Below are positions 46,424-57,120 of a stretch of DNA of 64,000 nucleotides, one piece after another; positions within the stretch are counted from its first letter, which is position 1, and each line of letters opens with the position of its first letter. The position numbers and the translations under genes were made by a program. Source of the stretch: Zanthoxylum bungeanum (lineage: Eukaryota > Streptophyta > Magnoliopsida > Sapindales > Rutaceae); assembly GCA_019454045.1 (NCBI GenBank), contig SKCR01033649.1:124001-188000 (forward strand), in the 5' to 3' direction. The notes under the pieces are model-generated. The model had not been told where the DNA came from, ran no database searches, and saw only the letters and a program-made list of their open reading frames with translations.

Positions 46424-47526
46424 ATGGAACACTATTGGGAGATTGAAAAGATTACGTGCTTTACAAGAAGATACACCCCAAATATGGGAGCACCAGTCCG
46501 GTTTTATGAGGCCTGTTGTCCAGCCCAATAATTATCACTGGATGCCAGAACCAAGTAATACTACATTTGCTCAACAGAACGCAATGTAGAGATGTGACAT
46601 ATGTAATGGTAACCACCCGAGAGATCATTGCGAGTACAGCTACAATCCAGGGTGGTAGAGCTATCAAAATCCTTCATGGTACGAAGAACCATCACATTTT
46701 CCATCTTATCCACCATATATCTAGGATTTTCATCAAGAACCAGAACCATCCGAGGAAGATCAGATACATCACATGTTCAAAGAACGGGCAGCTCAAATTG
46801 ATGCACAATTTCAGAGTCAAGCAGAATCCATACAGAGAATGACAGATCATATCAGACAATTAACAGAAAACCATAACTTCATACCTCAAGGATCATTTTT
46901 AGATGACCAAGCATTTCATGATGACACTTCAGCAGAAGATGAGGCTGAGCAGTATCAGGAACCAGAAGTATCAGTTCAGGAGCCCGAACCGGCAAAGTCT
47001 CAATTTGATTTTTATTATTCAGATTCTGACGTAGATGAAACTGAGCTATTTGTACCAACTGCATCAACAATTAAGGATGTAATTCTGTATCCTCAAAATG
47101 AAGATCTTGGAGCATCCATTACAAAAAATGTTTGAAGAAGATCTACCTGAGCTAATCATTTCACCTAGATCAGAGGATGAAGACCTAAAATCTGACATTT
47201 CTTTACATCCTCAGGTTGATAATTTTGAAGCATGCATTTCACAGATGACAGATGAAGAGCTGAATGCGGAAATTTTCAAATACATCTGTGAAGAAAAGGT
47301 GGAGCAAGAAACAGAGCAAATGGAGGAGCAAATGTCTGAACTTATTGAAGATCCAGAGCATTCAGGCGAAACATCACTGTTTTGGGGAGTACAATTTAAA
47401 AACATCACCCAGAAGCTTGACAGAATAGAACTTCCATTCCAAGTCAATCATCATACGAGATCTCTTGATTTTCTTTCTTTCTTTGCAGGAATTGCTAGAG
47501 CGAAAAAGGTTAAAAAGGTGGCATGA
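46424..47526 (+). pseudogene. Element G: gag-like ORF with acidic repeat tail
   Basis: The ATG at 46424 follows TTTTGTTTTCAG|GTGG. Reading across frames gives a short N-terminus, a zinc-knuckle-like CDICNGNHPRDHC (C-x2-C-x3-H-x4-C, one residue shorter than a standard knuckle) and a Pro/Ser segment. A coiled stretch follows (FQSQAESIQRMTDHIRQL), then a long Glu/Asp-rich tail with paired blocks (LYPQNEDLGASI and LHPQVDNFEACI). Stops at about 46587, 46656 and 46722 and a frameshift near 47110 break it; 46773-47135 and 47098-47526 are the open parts. The role is probably nucleocapsid-like; the acidic tail is unlike normal gag. Confidence 0.7.
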
Positions 47527-48174
47527 GCACTAAATGGGACAAAAATTTTCAAGCCACTTTACCGTTGGAAGAGACCCTTCAAAAGCAACGCACATGGGAA
47601 TGTCTTTAATCGGAAATTCAAAACGACGCTGAAACCTCATTGACAGATGGATTCAGTCACGTCTGGCTGAAGATGAAAAATTTAGCGCTAGCAGGGAGGC
47701 AACCCATGTAATTTGTTATAATTTTTGTTTTCATATTTTGTGTATACATGTTGTAGAGTTTTTAATTTTATGTGTTATTTTTGTAGGGAAAAGCACAAAC
47801 GGAGCATTTTAAGACATAAGGAATGGTGTTTGGCAATCACAAAGATGAGAGCCAATTCATGTGTGGTGGCTGAGTAAGGAATGGATTTTTGAGACGCATC
47901 TCTATGAATTTATACTAGCGAGTGGCGTATTGCGTACACAATTATGTTGCCTTAATAATTGCTTTGATTTGCTTTTCTTTTTTTATTTATTTTATTTTCG
48001 TCGACAAGATCTAAACTTTTTTACTTTTCATGATTTATTTTAACGCTCATCTAATAATTATCATTTGGCATATACTAGAGCAATCATTACTCACCCATTT
48101 TCAGGCTCTATAAATTCAGCTCTACATTTCTCTCTTTGACACATCCAGATATACATCCAAATAAAAGAGAGAAG
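47527..48174 (+). other. Element G: spacer before LOG with candidate splice acceptors
   Basis: Conserved GCGCTAGCAGGGAGGCAACCCATG at 47683-47706, a TTATTTTTGTAG|GG acceptor-like site (about 47778-47790), ORF-X traces, and CTCACCCATTTTCAG|GCTCTATAAATTC (AG at 48104) 70 nt before the LOG ATG. No intact ORF. Confidence 0.65.
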
Positions 48175-48828
48175 ATGGAAGAAATGTCACAGCAGGGAAT
48201 CAAGCAAATTTGTGTTTTATGTGGATCCAATTCTGGTAATAAACCAGAATTCATTGAGGCTGCAAAGGAATTGGGGCGAGTCATAGCAGAGAGAAATATG
48301 CACCTAGTGTATGGCGGTGGCAATCTTGGATTGATATGAAGTATTTCAAAAACCATTCAGGAAGGTGGCGGTCACGTTTTGGGAATCATTCCAAAACCTT
48401 TGGCTGACGAAAACTTAATCAGACAAACAAATGGAGATGAGCGCATTATATCAAGTATATCTGAACATCTCATTGAAATGGTCAATATTGTTGATGCGTT
48501 TATTGCTTTACCAGGTGGGCTCGGAACATTTGAAGAAATATTCACAGTGGCATCATGGGCACACTTGAATATTCATCGGAAGCCCATTGGATTACTTAAC
48601 ATTGAGCATTTCTTCGATTTTCTATTTGTATTTCTTACGGAAGCCAAGAGACATGAGTTCGTCACAAAATCAGTACAAGATATTTTCCTGACTACAACCA
48701 AAGCCGAGGAATTAATTGATCTAATCATAGCATTTGAACCAAAAATTGACCCCATTCTTTCCAAGTTGGACTGGTCAGATAGCGATCATGGCAAGAAGCG
48801 TAAATTGGACATAGATCTTAATCGGTAA
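48175..48828 (+). pseudogene. LOG: LOG-like phosphoribohydrolase copy in element G (one stop codon)
   Basis: This is the best preserved of the three. The frame of 217 codons from ATG 48175 to the stop at 48828 has a single defect, TGA at 48337-48339, where the other copies have Gly (LGLIG). Motifs are CVLCGSNSGNKP, MHLVYGGGNLGLI, HVLGIIPKPLADENL, the intact signature LPGGLGTFEE and the C-terminus ILSKLDW followed by KKRKLDIDLNR. Length and domain order are those of plant LOG. Genomic LOG genes usually have several introns and none is seen here, so capture of spliced RNA is likely. A frame starting at 48379 is only the second half. Confidence 0.92.
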
Positions 48829-50050
48829 TTTTTTGTAGATTTGCAGCTAACCAGGTATGACCTTCTAAACTCCTATTCTATTGTTTAAGACATTGGGGAC
48901 AATGTCTCATTTAGGTTTGGGGGAGGGAATTAGTTAATTAGTATCTTGTTTTTAGTTTGTGTATTGTTTTTATTTTTAGTCCAAAATTTTTCGATAAATA
49001 CAAAAAAAAATTGAAAAATTTTCAAAAATTTTAAAAATATTTTACGTTTTTGTGTTTTTATTTTGACTAAAAAGGTGAAATTGGTGAGAGATAGCTGAGT
49101 AAGGAGTTCCCACTCCTGATACGTATCTCAAGCCTATTTTCGGAACAAGTTAATTTTTGTTTATTTCCTTTTGAATTATTTAATTTGTGAATTCTCCTTA
49201 GAACTGACTAAAATGGATCTTCATATGCTCAGTTGGCGGGTATTATCAACATGCATGGTAACATACGGACATGAGCTGTAATTGAAAAGTTTGTAATATT
49301 CAGTGCTCTAGTTTAATTGGAGGAAGCATCTATAAATTACAATGCAGTAAAAAAAAAGAAAAAAAAAAGTGAAAAAAAACGTCTGAGATCCGAGTTATTA
49401 AATCCGTATGGGTGTTTTAACACCTAGTGCTCTAAAACCAACTGGTTTGGGAGTCACTGGCCCAAAGCTCGCTACATGGATCGAAGATGTTGCAAAAATA
49501 TATATATTTGAAGTCTGAGTAATTAAGTCCGTAGGGGTGTCTTAACACCTGGTGCCCTAAAGCCAACTGGTTTGGGAGCCACCGGCCCAAAGCTCGTTAC
49601 ATATATGGAAGATATTGTATATAAATAAAAAAATAAAATTGAGAAAAAAAAATCAGAAAAATCCGAAAAATTATTCAATTGCTACAAAAAGGTGTGAAAT
49701 CTGATAGAACTTTAGGACAAAAATATTACTCTCTTATCAACTACACTTGTGACTGTTGTGGGCAAAAAATGAGTTGATTAATATTTTGTTAGCTATGTAT
49801 ATGGAGAATGGTAAATATAATCGGAGAATTTACTTATTCGGTAATTTAGAAAGAAACAAAACAACTAGTAACTTGGAGTAGAAGTTTCACCTGATTAGTC
49901 ACTAACTTCTGCAACCGTGATCCCTAAAGGCTTGTTGCATATGCTAAATGCAACCGTGATCCCTACGAAAGTGGCTTAGTTAATTTTATTTTTGTATTAT
50001 TTTATTTTGTGTTTTGCTCGAGGACTAGCAAAATGTTAGGTTTGGGGGTG
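48829..50050 (+). other. Element G 3' untranslated region with two polypurine blocks
   Basis: ACATTGGGGACAATGTCTC and AGGTTTGGGGGAGGGA (48913-48928) come soon after LOG. About 1.1 kb later, TTAGGTTTGGGGGTG (50036-50050) abuts the 3' LTR and is the working PPT. Between them are two tandem units (49377-49490, 49505-49612), each with a GGTGTyTTAACACC hairpin and CCAACTGGTTTGGGAG. No gene. Confidence 0.75.
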
Positions 50051-51919
50051 TGATGAGTGGTATTTATATCACTATTTCCCACTCATTTAACCTAATATGA
50101 TGTGTTTTTATTTATTTTGTAGATAAAAATAATATTGGGACTTAATGGAATCAACTCGGGGCTAAAACAATGAAATCCGGAGAAAAAAATGTCAAAAACG
50201 AAATTTTATTATACGCGTCACGAAGTGCAGTCCTAAATTCCAGTTTTGCATGTTTCGTATTTTGGCCATAACTTTTTCATCCGATATCTGATTGAGCTGA
50301 TTCAAGTCGAAAATTAAAGAAAACTCAAAGATCTACAACTTTGAAGAATAAAATAATTTCGAATTTCAAATATTTCATGACCGAAATTGATGAACAATCT
50401 AAAATTATGTTATGTTTAATTACTAAAGTCATTATCAAAAATATAAAAATTTGTCAAACTTCCACCAAACATGCAAGCATGTTTGGTGGAGTGTTTTCTT
50501 CCATGTTTGGTAGATTGTTTTGTGGAGTTTCTTGTGGCATGTTTGGTGGAGCGTTTCGTGGAGCAATTCGTGGAGAATTTGGTGGAAGCTTTTAGATTTT
50601 CCTATAAATACCAAGCCATTTCATTTGTAATTCTCATGCTTTCCTTAGGTTTTTGTAAGGAATTTAAGGATTGCATCTTGTTTGTTTATTTTTTTTTGTA
50701 ATTTAAATTATGTATTTTTATTTTCAGTAATAGTAGTAGTTTCTTTTCTTCTTCATTTCTTTTCTTTTATGTTTAGTAGTTAATTTTTCTACTGGGGAAG
50801 GGTGAAGCTTTTATTATTTTAATTTAGATTAATCTCCCTTAATTATAATATAAAAATTGTAATTCAAATTAAAAGGATTACCGCTTTAATGGCTGGTTTT
50901 ATTTATTTGACATAAAGTAACACCGCCTATATGACCGGTCTTTAAGTGACAGATAATTACCGCCTATATGGCTGGTTTATGGACAAATAATGATACCGCC
51001 TATATGGTTGGTTTATGGACAAATAATGATACCGCCTTTATGGCTGGTTGGACTTAATTAAAATCTGACTTAATGAGGATACCACATATATGGTCGGTTG
51101 GTAATATCACGGATAATTTTTATATTATAATAAGAGAGATTTCTAAATTAGGAATAGTAAAGGTGGATCCTCCAACCTCTAGCATTTTATTTTTATTCTA
51201 GAGAAGTGATGAAAAACAATATCCACACTTAATAATTGATTTTATTTTTATGGGTAATTCTTTAGTTTGTTTATTAAGTCTTAAGCTTAATGCTTCTTGT
51301 TAATTGGCCATTAATAAGATTGATGGGGTAAACTTAAAATGAACTAGACATAGGGATTTTAGATTTCAGCCTTAGATTCAATAACTCACGATCTTCCTTG
51401 AGGATAGATAACCCTTTAATAGATTTTCTTACAGGATAAGAATATGCCTGTCAGGCGTGGGTAGCCATAATTGGAACTTGGTCTTAATGAATCCAGGTAA
51501 TGTGGTTGACATAGGAATATGTTCAATTGGATTATACTGGGTATTTGCGTCTCACCATCGAAAAAGGCTTTTATATATTATCGTGTTCCAGTTAGCAAAT
51601 TAATTTATTACACATAAATAAGAGAGTCAATTCATCTTTTTAATAATATTGTGTGGAGTCACGACCCTAGATCTTTTAAGTCTCTTATTTATTTTCCTTA
51701 GTATTTTCTTTTGAGTCTATTTTAGTATTTTATTTATCAAATCCACATTTAACCAACCAAAAGCAATCAATTCCTTTCTCCCTATAATTAGATACCTGTA
51801 AATAAATAGTATCAATAATTAATAACAATAGTAGGAATTAAGTCCTCGTGGGATCGATATTTTTATACTACTTGAACGATACGTGCGCTTGCTTTATACG
51901 CGTGTGAATGCACCGGTCA
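50051..51919 (+). repeat. Element G 3' LTR
   Basis: Same termini as the 5' LTR and highly similar to it. It differs by an added iteron unit (51000-51033) and changes in the GGTGGAG array (50470-50585). Ends CACCGGTCA, then TSD CATGC. Confidence 0.93.
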
Positions 51920-51924
51920 CATGC

Positions 51925-52976
51925 CCCGCGGCAAGTTCTAAAACAAAAGTGCCAACGGCCAAAACAGTGATATGTGTCTCCGACGCGTAGATCAATCTCC
52001 CCTGAGGTCAGTTTCCTGCTAATCCGCAGATCCTGCACATCAGTACATATATGAGTACCACAACCAGAATCGAAAATCCAATTTTTAAAACTAGAAGTAG
52101 ACATGTTTATTTCTATAACTAACATAACTGAAGCCGGTGCCTTGCCCGCTTTAATCTCCTTCTGGAGCGCCTTGTACTCGCGGCAGTCACACTTCCAGTG
52201 ACCCTACTTGCCGCACTGGAGGTATACATCCTGAGATTTATCCTTGGGTTTCCCAGAACCCTTTGATGATCTGGCCTTGCCTTTCTTCTTCTGCTTCTTC
52301 TTCTTCATACCTCAAGTTGCCTTGGGCCAAGCCCTCGGAGTCTGAGATGTCGAAGCGAAGTGCGCCTCACGCTTCTTTCCTTTAAGAAGCTTCTTTTTAG
52401 CTTCCTTTAAAATGGACATCAACTCTCCAAGAGTATCGTCTTGGTTCAGCATATTATAGTTCATGATGAACCCACTCCAAGTGTCAAGAAGAGACTGTAA
52501 GGTCAAATCTATAGAAGACTCAATCTCGAAGACTATGCCCATCTGGGACAGCTGCTCGATGTCAGCAATCATCTGTGACACGTGGTGCTCAACAGATGTA
52601 CCTCTGACATACGGGCACGGAAAAGCTTCTTCTGCAACTCATATCTTTGTGATCTAAGATTAGATTGATGAAGATCATGCAATTTTGACAACATGTTATA
52701 GGTATCCAATCCCTTGTTCTGTCGACGGAATTGCTGAGTCACGGCAGCAAGCATAATGGACTGAGCGGTGCAGTTGTCATCGTTGTAAGTCTTCCAAAGC
52801 TCACGCTCAACTATTTCCTCAGGTCCTGGCTTAGACCCGAGAGGTTTTTCTATCGTATAGAGTAACTTCTCGGATCCCAGAACAATTCTGAGATTCATCT
52901 CCCAATCCGAAAAGTTCATGCCGTTGAAGACATTATCCCCCATGATAATATCCCTGACACTGTTCTTTCCAGTCAT
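51925..52976 (-). pseudogene. Element B: copia gag and protease start
   Basis: Met at 52976 opens MTGKNSVRDIIMGDNVFNG; UBN2-type gag follows with LYTIEKPLGS, QQFRRQNKGLDTY and DTWSGFIMNYNMLNQ. The zinc knuckle has lost its first Cys and gained a stop (YLQCGK*GHWKCDC). The protease site WIFDSGCGTHIC (about 52050) is intact but is cut by element G soon after. Frameshifts near 52575 and 52310. Confidence 0.87.
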
Positions 52977-55181
52977 TTTGATAGCGATAGTCCAACTATC
53001 AATCAACAATGTATATGGGTGCAGTCTAACTCTTACAAGAAAAATAAAATTATATTAGTCTAACTAATAAGAATAATTTGTCAAAATAATTTGAAAGCGC
53101 GTAAAGCTAAGTATTTGAACGAAATTGAAAATTCAATACTAGCCTCCCACTATTTTTCGGCGAGCCTCTAACCCTCTATCGAGTACTCAGGAAACATAGT
53201 TTTCTAGCGGGCTAGGATCCCGTTAAACAACACACAACCTTGACTTTGGCCAACAAGCTGTATGATATTTAACTAGGTAGATCTCTAAGATCAATTGGAT
53301 CTCATCCAATTCCTAGATCCGGTAGGTGGACCTCCAAGTCCGAAACATATACACAATGCATATGCCAATATATCCAATATATTTGCCTAACCTATTTCCT
53401 ATGAATCAACTAAGCCTTGGCTTTGGCACAACAAGCTTAATGATTCCAGTTAAGCGGGACCCATTGACTTTGGAAAGTTTCGTAATCGATGTCAATGGAC
53501 AAGAAGTGATCTTGACTTTGGCCAACAAATCAAAACTTGGACAAGACACACGATATGCAACAAAGTTTTCATGATTCAAACACATCCGCGATGGACAAAG
53601 GCCTTGACTTTGGCCAACAAACCAATGCCAATCTTGGATCTTGAGTAAGAATCACTCAATGGAAGGAAAAATGTTTAATATGTTTTGAGGGTTTTTCACG
53701 TAAATTGGCAACCAATTTATTATCTTTGTTAAGGTCTCATCATACACCCTTAAGCATGTTAAAAACACAATAAGGCGCGAAAGTAAATTAATAACGATAC
53801 GCGGATGGATATTTAACAGATTGTTCCTAGAACAAATCACTCCATTTCCTCTCCCCGGCTAGCACTATTCTACTTCTACCCAATTACATAATACAATATA
53901 AGAAACCTCATTAACATTGAGGGGAATTAGGTGAGAAGAGAATGAAAAAGAAGCAATAAAGAGAGAAGGCTGGACACGCAGGTCCAATTTAATAAATTCT
54001 AAATTTACAACAATTTCTGAAATTGCCCTTTCCCTTCTAATATCCATCCGATATACGCTATTCATTCATTACATCCATGTATTCATTCAAGCATGTTATT
54101 CAATAAATCTAATCAAATTAATTAATCTTTGAATATTAGTGATCATCAAATGTTCAAACAATGATTTGATTTGCGCGAGTCCAACTCGTTTGAGAATAAG
54201 TACTCGAAGTACGAATTCTTGAATTATATCGAACTACTTTATTAAATCCAATTTAATTGATATTCAATACTAATTCTTTATTTAATTCTAAATTAAATAA
54301 TTTACACCTTGTAATGCGCTTTAATGACTTAGATTCCAAATCTAATCTAAATGGGTCTCAAAGCCCAATTAACATCCAATGTCGTTTAATTAAAGTCCAA
54401 TGGGCTTTCAATTGATTTCATAAGACATGGGCTTTGATCAATATGGGTCATACCCAAATACCAAGGCCCAAATTAAGGAATCACCCTTATATGCCAAGAA
54501 ACCAATTTAGGCCTATTAGGCCCAATTAAACTTTTAAAGCCCATTTGTTATATTTGGACTTAATGGAATGATTTAGGCCCAATTTGGATCCAATCCAATT
54601 GGCCTAAACCAATTTGGCCCAACCAAGCCCATTATGCCCAAATACAATAATTATAAGCCCAATTCAAAATTAAGCCTAATTAATTAAATTTCAATATTCC
54701 AAATTTAAAAATTCAATTAATTCAAGTGTAATACATTAATTGATTATCTAAATTAATATTTCCAAAATACAAATTTAATCAATTAATCATGTATTAATTT
54801 GTTCAACTCATGTCCAACATTTTGAATCAAAAAATCATCTCATTACATGCTTCTTTACTCACGAAATTTTAGGGTTTATATGTCCGATAACGATTTCAAT
54901 GCAATTGAACTTTAAATCAACATTACCCTAGTCTTTAAACACATCCAATGATCAAAAGAACAAAAAATACCATGACTTTAGGGCACTAATGTATTCGGCC
55001 AAGCCATAATCTTGGGAAAAATGATCCAATCCATTTTTCACAAAATTGATCATAAACAACTCAAAGTCATCCATTTACAAGCATGCTCAAACAAGTAATT
55101 TAGTCAAAACATGCTCAAATCCAATTTACCCAAATTTTACCCTAAGTTTATTTCATGCTCAAAATGACTCATTGATACCAT
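52977..55181 (-). other. Element B: copia 5' leader and PBS
   Basis: 2.2 kb with no gene. The PBS TGGTATCAAT (minus strand, 55171-55180) starts one base from the LTR. A GCCCA cluster lies at 54360-54680. TTGGCCAA occurs at 53246-53253, 53518-53525 and 53610-53617. TTATTTTTCTTGTAAGA precedes gag. Confidence 0.8.
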
Positions 55182-57120
55182 TGTTGGGTTTCTAGGTTAG
55201 TCCCAAGATCATTCAAGCATAGAAATGAAATGAATACAACTTAGAAGTATGACAGAATCATACTTACAAAGATCGGCTTTTGGATGCGAAGAACACAAAG
55301 AAATTTTTCTCTTTGTTGAAGCTCACGGCCAAGGTTGATTTTGTTGATGATGAACAAGCTCCAAGCAAGTAAATGGATCCCAAGCTCTTAGTTCGGTTTC
55401 CCTAACACCTTTGTTTGATTCTCTAATGTGCTAGCAAGTTAGGAAGAAAAACAATTCTTCTTCCTTCTCCAAGAGGCTCACAGTTTTCTCTAAGAAAATG
55501 GAGAGAGAGTTTTGTGTTTTGTTTGTAATTTGTTTTCTAAAAACATAATGGAAAAACAATTACCAAAAATTGGTATATTTTTCCCAAAAGTCAAAGCCAA
55601 TTTTGGCTCCAAAATGGCATTAAATGCCCACACCAACTCCTTTCATGAATAGTGATAGCATGTAACTCACCAAAAAGGTGACTTAACATCTATCACTAAA
55701 GTGACAAGTGATGTGACTCGTGATGTGACTTGTGGGCCCCACTTGATTCGAAATCCGAGTGGGCCCGCAAACACTCCCGAGCTCGGGTTCGCTAATTTCG
55801 AATTAATAAACTTTCGTCATGACGTAATTAAATCGAATTTAATTAAATAATTATGCCTAGCAAAATTACTATTCACGTGGCTAACGAATTAATTCTAAAT
55901 TAACTCGTTTGCCCGAATTAAAATCTAATTTTAATTCCGCATCGAAATCTAATTTCGTTTAATATATCAAATATATATTATTTTGTCGATTAATTCCAAA
56001 TTAATCATTTCTCTCTCTTCAAATAGTATTTTATCCAAGATGAAATTTCTCCGCTATTAATCCAAGATTAATAATGTTTGAATCAAACGTCATCGATGAA
56101 TCTTCGGAAAGCGACCCAAGAGATCACTAGATATGTTGGCAGTAAATCTAGTCGTCGGACTATCCGAACACTTACGTACCTCGTACTACGTTCCTACCGA
56201 TTTACGAGACAATGTTGGGTTCTAGCAAAGCGCCATGCCTACCCAATTCTCCAGAAATATTCTTAATGGAATATACAATCTTTGTCAGGCGTAGTATACG
56301 TAGTATCCTGTATAGCGATCCAGTATCGGATGTCACATGCAAGGCCTGGGGTTGGAATAGTATCTGCCCTGTACGAAGCATATATCGGATATCTAGCAAC
56401 TAGTATCTTTAATCAGATAATCATGACTAAGTCATATTATCCCGATGGTTGCAACACTATAGAGAACCAGTTCCGTATCCCTGCGTGATCTTCATCTCCA
56501 TATGACTGAAGTGATATTTCCGTCTTGACATCACACCCAATACACTACGATTCTCAATAAACCCAGAAGAGGTGTACACAGAACCTGTTAAAGTCCTGGA
56601 CGACCAAAACTAAAGCGTATTGATTGTCGCAAGTACTAGCGATGCAAGTCTCAAGTTAAGACCAAATGCACCTACCCTGAAGCGGATTCCCATAGACACA
56701 TAGTCATACTACCAATGGGATTCCGCGGGGTTTATCCAGAACGAAGCTGTTTTCCGTACCATCGGTAAAACGCAACCTCCTATCGCACTTGCATAAGTAT
56801 CCAATACTTAAATATATGAGAACTATGTCGTTATGCCCTCACAACGCGCACAAGTGCAATACTAGTCTATTCCGTATTATCGATGTCCAATCTCGATAAT
56901 ACTACGACTAGGGATTATTTAATGATTAAACCTTTGTGGATTGATACTGTCTCATATCATCTCAATCCAGAACTAATCATAAGGACTTTTATCATTTATA
57001 TATCCAAGTAAATAAATTACAAAATGATAAAAGGCAATTTCCATTGCTACATAGTTAATTTGTACAAAAACCATAATGTCTTTTACAAATAGTGACGCTA
57101 TGGGTCATAACTATCCAACA
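55182..57120 (-). repeat. Element B 5' LTR
   Basis: 1939 bp, TGTTGGGTTTC at the left and CTATCCAACA at the right, followed by TSD ACTTA. It is inverted relative to the adjoining element A LTR. Confidence 0.93.

Larger units (their letters stand above)
44438..51919 (+). mobile_element. Element G: complete non-autonomous Ty3/gypsy element carrying LOG
   Basis: LTRs 44438-46287 and 50051-51919, TSD CATGC (44433-44437; 51920-51924), tRNA-Asp PBS and PPT. The internal region is only 3.76 kb and holds a gag-like acidic ORF and LOG. There is no protease, reverse transcriptase or integrase. It depends on enzymes from a relative such as an intact Athila-like element. Confidence 0.95.
39619..57120 (-). 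mobile_element. Element B: complete Ty1/copia element inserted in element A's LTR
   Basis: 3' LTR 39619-41535, 5' LTR 55182-57120, TSD ACTTA on both sides (39614-39618; 57121-57125), PPT complement at 41536-41550 and an initiator tRNA-Met PBS at 55171-55180. Gag, protease, integrase, reverse transcriptase and RNase H are all present but damaged. Element G (44438-51919) splits the protease. Without G it is about 10 kb. Confidence 0.93.

Noticed and set aside
48379..48828. Intact LOG gene starting at the ATG at 48379
   Set aside because: This is the second half only. The nucleotide-binding N-terminus lies upstream of the TGA at 48337, so the copy is a pseudogene as read.
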